Below, piece by piece: positions 39,782 through 44,691 of a stretch of 44,691 nt of DNA. The position numbers and the translations under genes are program-made. Every line of letters starts with the position of its first letter. Position 1 is the stretch's first letter. The stretch covers positions 1 through 44,691 of the forward strand of contig VEMY01000017.1 of assembly GCA_009711825.1 (NCBI GenBank). Reading direction: 5' to 3'. The notes beneath the pieces are model-generated. The model ran no database searches and had not been told where the DNA came from. It was given only the letters and a program-made list of their open reading frames with translations. Origin of the DNA: Bacillota bacterium. Lineage in GTDB: Bacteria > Bacillota > Proteinivoracia > UBA4975 > VEMY01.

Positions 39782-40417
39782 ATGGTAAGTCTGGGTAAAA
39801 GGTTAAGAATGCTCAGGGAGGAGCGGTGGTTAACTCAAGATGATATTGGCAAGGTAATCGGTGTAACAAAGTCGAATATATCTAAATATGAGCTGGATAT
39901 CATAGAGCCCAACCTCGAAACATTGAAGGCCCTTGCGAAGTTCTACCAGGTTTCCGTTGACTTTTTGGTTGGACGTCCAGACGAGATTCGTGAAGCGCCC
40001 ACACCTTATGGGGTTAAGGAGTTTGTTACTTTACCCATATTGGGGGTTATAAGGGCAGGTGAACCGCTTTATGCTGAGCAAAACATAATAGGGTATGAAA
40101 GTGCTCCAGCGGATCTAGTTAAGGGCGGCGAATATTTTTATTTGAGGGTCACCGGGGATAGCATGTTTAATCCAGTGGCCGGGAAATACATACAAGAAGG
40201 CACGCTAGTTATGGTGCGCAAGCAAGATGATGTAGATAACGGAGAAGTTGCAGTTGTTTTGATTAATAATGAGGAGGCGACTGTAAAGCGGGTATATAAA
40301 AATAACGGACAGGTTGTTCTTCACGCTGACAACACCAATTACGCCCCGCTGATTATATCCAAGGGAGACCTTAAAATAATAGGCAAAGTTGTAAAGGCAA
40401 CTTTTGACGTGCTATAA
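39782..40417 (+). CDS. CI/LexA-like lysogeny repressor
   Basis: 211 residues. An XRE HTH (residues 5-62, LTQDDIGKVIGVTKSNISKYE) and an S24 autopeptidase domain (about 80-211) with cleavage site A92-G93 in IRAGEP, catalytic S127 in GDSMF and K169 in ATVKR. After DNA damage RecA-stimulated self-cleavage would induce the prophage. ATG 39782 has GGGAGGTG 6 bases upstream; GTG 39773 lies in that SD. It is read away from the early operon, and a terminator follows at once. Confidence 0.94.
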   Translation: MVSLGKRLRMLREERWLTQDDIGKVIGVTKSNISKYELDIIEPNLETLKALAKFYQVSVDFLVGRPDEIREAPTPYGVKEFVTLPILGVIRAGEPLYAEQNIIGYESAPADLVKGGEYFYLRVTGDSMFNPVAGKYIQEGTLVMVRKQDDVDNGEVAVVLINNEEATVKRVYKNNGQVVLHADNTNYAPLIISKGDLKIIGKVVKATFDVL

Positions 40418-40457
40418 AAGACCACCTGAGACGGACAAGCCTTCGGGTGGTCTTTTA
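40415..40457 (+). terminator. terminator after the repressor
   Basis: AAAAGACCACC (40416-40426) pairs perfectly with GGTGGTCTTTT (40446-40456), 11 bp, with an 19-base loop. The stem starts at the stop codon and is followed by ATATAAAA; its own T-run makes it work on either strand. Confidence 0.88.
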
Positions 40458-40487
40458 TATAAAATCATTTTTAGGAGGTAAGATTGA

Positions 40488-40793
40488 ATGCAAACTTTTA
40501 GAGCCAGCCGATGGGGAGGAATGCTTTCGTGGACCAAGCTGCTAATGCCCGACTCCATCACCATCACCGATACCCGGGTTGAGATCTGCAAGAGAAAACT
40601 CCTGGGCCTTAGCCACACCACAGAAGAGGTGCCGTTTTCCCGGATCGCGTCCGTCAGGTTAAAATCTGGACTATTTTTTAGCGACATAATTATCGAAACA
40701 ACCGGCGGGGCAACTGCGGATCTAACAGTTAAGATGATGAAAAAGCGTGTTGGACGGGCTGCAGCCGACGTAATCCGAGAGCTTGTGGCTTGA
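40488..40793 (+). CDS. bacterial PH-like domain protein
   Basis: 101 residues. A beta-rich sequence (DSITITDTRVEICKRKLLG, then VPFSRIASVRLKSGLFFSDI, IIIETTGG) with a C-terminal helix (MMKKRVGRAAADVIRELV) fits the bacterial PH/bPH fold. No membrane helix or signal is present. It is rightward, after the repressor, with its own AGGAGG site and terminator, so it may be expressed in the lysogen. Function unknown; a conversion gene is likely. Confidence 0.78.
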   Translation: MQTFRASRWGGMLSWTKLLMPDSITITDTRVEICKRKLLGLSHTTEEVPFSRIASVRLKSGLFFSDIIIETTGGATADLTVKMMKKRVGRAAADVIRELVA

Positions 40794-40823
40794 TGGCGGC
40801 CCTTCGGGGCTTCCATCTTTCTT
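40792..40823 (+). terminator. terminator after the PH-like gene
   Basis: GATGG and CCATC (40792-40796 with 40813-40817) plus an inner GCCC/GGGC with a TTCG loop form a hairpin followed by TTTCTT. It overlaps the stop codon. Confidence 0.8.
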
Positions 40824-40906
40824 CCCGTCACCGAACATTTGTGCTATAATGAGCCAAACAACAAAGAACAAAACAGCAATGCAACAATGATCAACCCCCA
40901 GTGGGC

Positions 40907-40934
40907 AAAAAGAAAAGCCCGCCGAAGCGGGCTA
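40907..40934 (-). terminator. terminator after the accessory block
   Basis: AGCCCGC (40933-40927 on minus) pairs with GCGGGCT (40922-40916) around TTCG, followed by TTTTCTTTTTG. It overlaps the stop of the gene at 40932 and keeps transcription out of the PH gene. Confidence 0.88.
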
Positions 40935-41684
40935 CCGCAGATATTCCTCCACCGCCTGGCGGAAAAACTCTTGGATTGATTTGCCCTCGTCGAGCAACTT
41001 CTTCTTGAGATCCTTGCGCAAGGATTCGGGTAGCCTGACCTGCACACCAACAACCTTCTCTTTGCTAAGAATTTCGTCGGCTTCGTCAGCCCGGTCGATG
41101 CTCACCAGGTAGCCTCTCAGCTCAGTGGCGGTCATGATGGCAGCGGTGTCCTTGCTACCTTCCCACTGGCTGGACAGGACCAGGACATAACGTCCGTCAG
41201 TGGTTTTGTAGACATGGGCATGGTTGCCGGTGCCGCCAGTGGTCATGTTGCTACCATCCCAGCGGTCGATACAGACTGCATCAGTCTCAACCTCGACAAC
41301 CTCTTGCCATCTATCCTCGACCAGGTTGTGATACCGGGTGTTGCTACCATCCCAATGGGTGACGGTCGGGGCGGTGTCCAAATCCTCAAGCAGGCCCCAC
41401 TCTTGGGTTTCCATGTCGTAGATTACGGTGCCTGTGTAGACATTGGAGTGCATGGGCATGTGGGTGTAAGGGATTTCGTTCTCGTTGAGATAGTCGTGGA
41501 TGTCCTCGCCTTTTTGGGCTTCGGCGTGGTGCTGGATGTCGGCCGGGTTGATTTCCACTTCGAGGCAGTCGCCAGTGTAGGCCATTTCTTCCGGTTCCCG
41601 CTCGCCTGTCAACCAGCCCAAACCTTCTTCGGTCTCGAATGAGCCGTCCCTGTCAAACCAGATGTAGAATTTCCGTGTTTTCAT
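40932..41684 (-). CDS. hypothetical protein with RHH-like C-terminus
   Basis: 250 residues. The last 40 (VQVRLPESLRKDLKKKL, then SIQEFFRQAVEEYL) have the strand-helix-helix pattern of ribbon-helix-helix DNA-binding domains. The first 170 are unrecognised, acidic and Trp-rich, with the motif WDGSN twice (about 112 and 142). The middle has YVLVLSSQWEGSKDTAAIM. It is the last gene of a three-gene leftward block between repressor and integrase. It could be a regulator or antitoxin-like factor; no toxin partner is evident. ATG 41684 has TAGGAGG upstream. Confidence 0.72.
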   Translation of the reverse strand: MKTRKFYIWFDRDGSFETEEGLGWLTGEREPEEMAYTGDCLEVEINPADIQHHAEAQKGEDIHDYLNENEIPYTHMPMHSNVYTGTVIYDMETQEWGLLEDLDTAPTVTHWDGSNTRYHNLVEDRWQEVVEVETDAVCIDRWDGSNMTTGGTGNHAHVYKTTDGRYVLVLSSQWEGSKDTAAIMTATELRGYLVSIDRADEADEILSKEKVVGVQVRLPESLRKDLKKKLLDEGKSIQEFFRQAVEEYLR

Positions 41685-41689
41685 TTTTC

Positions 41690-41771
41690 ATCCTCCTAAG
41701 ATATTTTTTGGCTTCCGCCGACGCCCCGGAGGGCGTTTCGCCTGGTTGCCAGCCAGGCTCGTCAGGACGGC
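41690..41771 (-). other. structured leader with three hairpins
   Basis: Upstream of the 40932 gene the minus strand can form GCCTGG/CCAGGC, ACGCCC/GGGCGT with a TCCG loop, and GGC-GGAA-GCC, one after the other. The last is followed by AAAAAATATC and the SD. It could be a transcript-stabilising or attenuating leader. No known riboswitch is recognised. Confidence 0.5.
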
Positions 41772-42140
41772 TTAGTAATAGCATATCCGGGCTGACGTCT
41801 GGATGGAGTTAGTGTGGAGAGCAAAACTATTTTGGTATGTGGTGGTGTGGTCGTAGTCTTTAATCTGGGCGTTAAACTCCCAGATTTTCAAGGTAAGTTT
41901 TTTGTCAGCGCGCTGCCATGCAGCGTTGGTGAACGCTGCAACAACAGCCAGGGTGACGCGGGTCAGGCCGGTGATGTAGAGGTTGATAGTGGTGCCCGAC
42001 TCCGCTGCCGAGAAAAGCTCCTCCGCAGCCGTATATGCTACCTTCCCAGCGGTGTTAAAGTCCAGTTCGCTATCTTCTATAAGATAGCAATCGACGGGTA
42101 GTTCGTGACGGCCTTTGATTGTGCCGATGGTGATTTCCAC
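41772..42140 (-). CDS. hypothetical protein, accessory block
   Basis: About 122 residues. An alpha/beta sequence with GTIKGRHELPVDCYLIED, INLYITGLTRVTLAVVAAF and LTLKIWEF. It resembles an unnamed family known from phages and mobile elements, but I cannot name it. The start is probably GTG 42140: AAGGAG lies 9 bases upstream, whereas the ATG at 42149 directly abuts that SD. Second gene of the block. Confidence 0.68.
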   Translation of the reverse strand: MEITIGTIKGRHELPVDCYLIEDSELDFNTAGKVAYTAAEELFSAAESGTTINLYITGLTRVTLAVVAAFTNAAWQRADKKLTLKIWEFNAQIKDYDHTTTYQNSFALHTNSIQTSARICYY

Positions 42141-42205
42141 TTTGTTCATCTCCTTAAATTTTATTTTGTGGGGGCTTTGCCCGGCCCCCGGCGGGGTTGT
42201 GCGGT

Positions 42206-42721
42206 TTACTTCAAGAATCCGGGTTGGTAGTAGCCAGCTGCTTTGAGCGCTTCTTCCAAGTTGACGGGCTTGCCGTTGGCATCGACCAGAACCCAGGCGT
42301 CGTTCTTCATGTAGTATTCCGGGTCAAATGCTTCGCGGTCCTCTTCGGTGTATTTAACCCAGCGGTAACCGGCGGCTCTGAGTGCGTCGTTCTGCTTTTG
42401 GCGCTCCATCAGGCGCTCATCGCGCTCCATGTTGCGGGCGTGAGCTTCTTGCTTGCGCTCGTATGCTTCACGCTTTTCGCGAGCCTTGCGCTCAGCTTCG
42501 GTTTCGACTTCGACGTCGGTGTCAGCCTTGGGCAGCAATGCGGTCAATTCTTCGTCGGTAAGCTTTTTGGCACTTGCTGGGGTGTGGTCGGCAGGAACTC
42601 CGTTCTTCGGTAGCCCCATTTCCTCCAACAACCGGGCAGCCATATCGTAGCTGCCGTCATGCTCCTTGCCTAGTAATTCCAGAACCCGAACCTGCATCTT
42701 GCTTGCCGTTATCTTAGCCAT
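42206..42721 (-). CDS. hypothetical protein, first of the accessory block
   Basis: 171 residues. A small helical N-terminus (SKMQVRVLELLGKEHDGSYD), a charged coiled coil in the middle (about 75-120, ERKAREKREAYERKQEAHAR) and a C-terminal part with GYRWVKYTEEDREAF and EALKAAGYYQPGF. Unknown family. ATG 42721 has CCGGAGGTG 6 bases upstream; earlier codons lie in the promoter. It is transcribed from 42774-42802, divergent from integrase. Confidence 0.75.
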   Translation of the reverse strand: MAKITASKMQVRVLELLGKEHDGSYDMAARLLEEMGLPKNGVPADHTPASAKKLTDEELTALLPKADTDVEVETEAERKAREKREAYERKQEAHARNMERDERLMERQKQNDALRAAGYRWVKYTEEDREAFDPEYYMKNDAWVLVDANGKPVNLEEALKAAGYYQPGFLK

Positions 42722-42773
42722 TTTAGCACCTCCGGCGATGGTCGCCACCCCGTTTTGCTTATCTCTTGTGTCT

Positions 42774-42802
42774 ATTATACATGCAAACATGCAAACATGC
42801 AA
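42774..42802 (-). promoter_or_regulatory. promoter of the accessory block
   Basis: TTGCAT (42802-42797) and TATAAT (42779-42774) with a 17-base spacer on the minus strand, and TG just before the -10. Three ACATGCAA units cover the spacer and -35 box, so binding there would control it. Confidence 0.82.
42779..42802. repeat. three tandem ACATGCAA octamers
   Basis: Perfect units at 42779-42786, 42787-42794 and 42795-42802. They coincide with the spacer and -35 box of the accessory promoter, so they may be operators. Confidence 0.95.
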
Positions 42803-42813
42803 GCATTATTGCA

Positions 42814-42854
42814 TTACAATTATATTACAGTTTTGTTACAGTTATATTACAAAA
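42814..42854. repeat. TTACA repeats at 11-bp steps
   Basis: TTACAATT at 42814, TTACAGTT at 42825 and 42836, and TTACAAAA at 42847 lie exactly 11 bp apart, on one helical face. They are between the accessory promoter and the integrase gene. Binding by an excisionase, integrase or host factor is plausible. Confidence 0.85.
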
Positions 42855-42914
42855 CAACAGCATTGCAAGGCCCCAACCTCGCAACCCCACACCACTACTA
42901 CACCACCACTGGAG

Positions 42915-43955
42915 GTGATTACAATTCGCAACGCCAACGGCCACGGCTCCGTCTATAAGCTCTCCGGCAAACGTCGCAAGCCCTGGGTGGCCAGGATAAC
43001 CACCGGTTGGACAAGTAAAGGTAAACAGGTCAGGCAAATCATTGGATATTTTGAAACCAAAAGTGAGGCCCGTGCCGCGCTAAATGCCCACCAGGTTGAC
43101 CCGGTGTCCCCTAAGGCCACAATCACCCTGGGCGAATTGTATGAGGAGTGGGCAGCCTCCAGGTATAAAAAACTTACAAAATCGACTGCAGATAACTACC
43201 GGGCCGCCTGGAACTATCTCAACGCCCACAAGGACATCAAGATGCGGGACTTGCGGACTGCCCACCTGCAGCAGGTTGTTGATGGCTGCGAGGCCAGCGG
43301 CAAGAGCCGGTCAACCCTGGAGAAAATTAAAACTGTCGCAATCATGCTCTATAATTACGCGCTCCAGGAGGATATCGTTAAAAAGAACTACGCTCAGTTT
43401 GTAGAGTTGCCTCGCGTCGACAAGACCGAAAAGCAACGGTTTACCGATTTTGAGGTCAAGAAGATATACCAAAGCAGCCTGGACGGCCTCCCCTGGGCAG
43501 ACACGGTCGCTATTATGATCTACACCGGTATGCGGATCAGTGAGATGCTGAACCTCACCAGGTTTAATGTGGATATGGAAAATAATTCCATCACCGGTGG
43601 CGTCAAGACAGACGCCGGGAAAAACAGAATCATTGCCCTGCACCATAAGATCATCCCGTTTGTCCAAAGCTGGTACGACAAAGGCGGCGAGACGCTAATC
43701 TGCCGGAATGATGGCAAACCCATTCGGCCGGACTACTATCGCCGCCAGATATACTATCCGCTACTTGAAGAGATTGGTGTCCGCAAGCTCAACCCGCACT
43801 GCTGCCGCCATACCTGGGTGACAATGATGGCTGAAGCAGGTGCCGACCCACGGCTTACCCAGGAGATGGCCGGGCATGCTAAACTTGAGACCACTGCGGG
43901 CTACACCCACCCCGACATCGAGGCCCTGCGAAAGGCCGTAAACTTGATACCCTAA
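42915..43955 (+). CDS. int: tyrosine-type phage integrase
   Basis: About 343-346 residues. An arm-binding N-terminus (NANGHGSVYKLSGKRRKPW), a SAM-like core-binding domain (about 70-160) and the catalytic domain with R204, K228, H292, R295, H318 and Y327 (TGMRISE, HCCRHTW, GHAKLETTAGYTHPD; numbers from the AUU start). It catalyses integration at tRNA-Ala and excision. Coordinates start at GTG 42915, but GGAGG (42911-42915) overlaps that codon; AUU at 42924 lies 8 bases after the SD and is the better start. A longer upstream frame lacks an SD. A terminator follows. Confidence 0.93.
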   Translation: MITIRNANGHGSVYKLSGKRRKPWVARITTGWTSKGKQVRQIIGYFETKSEARAALNAHQVDPVSPKATITLGELYEEWAASRYKKLTKSTADNYRAAWNYLNAHKDIKMRDLRTAHLQQVVDGCEASGKSRSTLEKIKTVAIMLYNYALQEDIVKKNYAQFVELPRVDKTEKQRFTDFEVKKIYQSSLDGLPWADTVAIMIYTGMRISEMLNLTRFNVDMENNSITGGVKTDAGKNRIIALHHKIIPFVQSWYDKGGETLICRNDGKPIRPDYYRRQIYYPLLEEIGVRKLNPHCCRHTWVTMMAEAGADPRLTQEMAGHAKLETTAGYTHPDIEALRKAVNLIP

Positions 43956-43987
43956 GTTGCCTTGCCGTACCCCTTAACCCTTCACTT

Positions 43988-44011
43988 GGCGCCCGCTTGG
44001 GCGCCCTTTTT
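43988..44011 (+). terminator. terminator after integrase
   Basis: GGCGCCC (43988-43994) pairs with GGGCGCC (43999-44005), loop GCTT, followed by CTTTTTG. It lies 33 bases after the integrase stop. Confidence 0.88.
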
Positions 44012-44051
44012 GTTGGCTATTTGTTGGCTATTTGTTGGCTGTGTGTTGGCT
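44010..44051 (+). repeat. four TTGTTGGCT repeats at 11-bp steps, candidate arm sites
   Basis: Copies start at 44010, 44021, 44032 and 44043 (the last as GTGTTGGCT). The final two with their spacing are identical to the 492-511 block at the left end. In the circular phage they stand on the opposite side of the core from the left copies. Confidence 0.75.
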
Positions 44052-44103
44052 ATGCATCAAAATTGACCTCACTGGCCTGGATTTTTAAAGGCAAAAAAGA
44101 AAA

Positions 44104-44144
44104 TAAAAAAAACCCCGGCGGCCTTAGTGGCTACCGGGGTTTTC
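44104..44144. terminator. bidirectional terminator, now ending the rRNA/tRNA operon
   Basis: ACCCCGG (44112-44118) pairs with CCGGGGT (44134-44140), with T-runs on both sides (TTTT rightward, eight T leftward). It is phage DNA 14 bases beyond the tRNA-Ala 3' end, so leftward rRNA-operon transcription would stop here and not enter the integrase gene antisense. Confidence 0.85.
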
Positions 44145-44157
44145 GGGTGTTTTGGTT

Positions 44158-44233
<76 letters not shown>

Positions 44234-44238
44234 ATAAA

Positions 44239-44315
<77 letters not shown>

Positions 44316-44353
44316 ATAAATTATTAAACCGCTCGTGAGAGCGGTTAATAAGA

Positions 44354-44468
44354 TCCGGCGACGACCTACTCTCCCGGGGGGAAATCCCCAAGTACCATCG
44401 GCGCTGGAGAGCTTAACTTCCGTGTTCGGTATGGGAACGGGTGGGACCTCTCCGCCATAGTCACCGGA
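44354..44468 (-). rRNA. rrf: 5S ribosomal RNA
   Basis: About 115 bases, beginning TCCGGTGACTATGGCGGAGA and ending GTAGGTCGTCGCCGGAT, both typical of Bacillota 5S, with terminal helix TCCGG/CCGGA. It lies between 23S and tRNA-Ile in the leftward operon. Ends are approximate by a few bases. Confidence 0.93.
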
Positions 44469-44620
44469 TACGTCTTTTGAAAAATGCAAGGCATTTTTCA
44501 AGAAACGTTCCTTGAAATACCACACTTAGGTAAGTAAAGCTAAGCAACTTGAAAGCCTATTGCAACGCTCCTAAACTGCTATGCAATCAGGAGCGTTTTT
44601 TGCCTTAGGCAAAAAACGTA
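44469..44620. other. 23S-5S spacer with processing hairpins
   Basis: Contains a hairpin TGAAAAATGC/GCATTTTTCA (44477-44499), an ACGCTCCT/AGGAGCGT stem (44565-44597) and a TTTTTTGCC/GGCAAAAAA palindrome (44597-44616). These likely serve in rRNA processing. No gene. Confidence 0.6.
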
Positions 44621-44691
44621 GGTCAAGCCCTCGACCTATTAGTACCGGTCCGCTGAAGGCATTGCTGCCCTTACACTCCCGGCCTATCAAC
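44621..44691 (-). rRNA. rrl: 23S ribosomal RNA, 3' end (partial)
   Basis: The minus strand reads into the conserved 3' end of 23S: GGCAGCAATGCCTTCAGC, then CCGGTACTAATAGGTCGAGG and GCTTGACC at the terminus. The gene continues beyond the right edge. The exact end is within a few bases of 44621. Confidence 0.93.

Noticed and set aside
42156-42200. Terminator between two accessory genes
   Set aside because: GGGGGC/GCCCCC can form a stem but no T-run follows on either strand, so only a hairpin is supported.
42666-42911. Long N-terminal extension of integrase starting at 42666
   Set aside because: It runs antisense through the 42206 gene and its promoter, has no SD, and its composition is unlike the conserved integrase start.

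Overview
The window holds a complete-looking integrated tailed phage (long non-contractile tail, HK97-type head) of about 43.7 kb inside a bacterial rRNA operon. Strong GGAGG-type ribosome binding sites nearly everywhere, GTG and TTG starts, and the families present (HK97 portal and capsid, ClpP-like prohead protease, TP901-type tape measure, DUF927 helicase, YopX, DUF3846, DUF1064) point to a Bacillota host, probably in the Clostridia. The species cannot be named from this sequence.

Ends. The right edge is host DNA read leftwards: the 3' end of 23S rRNA, 5S rRNA, tRNA-Ile(GAT) and tRNA-Ala(GGC). The phage entered the 3' half of tRNA-Ala. A perfect 53-bp repeat covering the anticodon arm through the CCA end stands at 407-459 and again inside the intact tRNA at 44158-44210. 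Both ends carry 11-bp-phased copies of a TTGTTGGCT-like motif, good candidates for integrase arm sites. The left 406 bases are host flank without a recognised gene.

Layout. Nearly all phage genes run leftwards. The switch lies at 39.6-39.8 kb: a rightward CI/LexA-like repressor faces a leftward consensus promoter, with four 17-bp operators between and around them. The first leftward gene joins a Cro-like HTH, a BRO-N antirepressor domain and a C-terminal domain that also occurs at the end of the phage primase-helicase. Then follow an excisionase-like HTH gene, many small Cys-rich genes, a zinc-containing protein that may bind ssDNA, a Rad50/SbcC split into two genes, SbcD, RecD2, a MazG-like protein, a membrane-anchored transglycosylase, a DUF1064 nuclease and the DUF927 primase-helicase (19.9-37.9 kb). 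A 725-bp non-coding stretch with nine GTGGGAAC-type repeats, including a perfect 21-bp palindrome, separates this from the late genes: HNH nuclease, TerS, TerL, portal, protease, capsid, connectors, major tail protein, tail chaperones with a well-supported -1 frameshift signal, tape measure, Dit, tail hub/spike, accessory genes, endolysin and holin.

Between the repressor and the integrase lies an accessory block: a rightward PH-like gene and three leftward genes of unknown function with their own promoter. Integrase is at the right end and may start at AUU.

The observations most worth following are the domain shared by antirepressor and primase, the in-frame Cro-antirepressor fusion with an internal start, the split Rad50, the frameshift signal, the phased repeat arrays, and five small genes (45-59 residues) that gene callers would easily miss.
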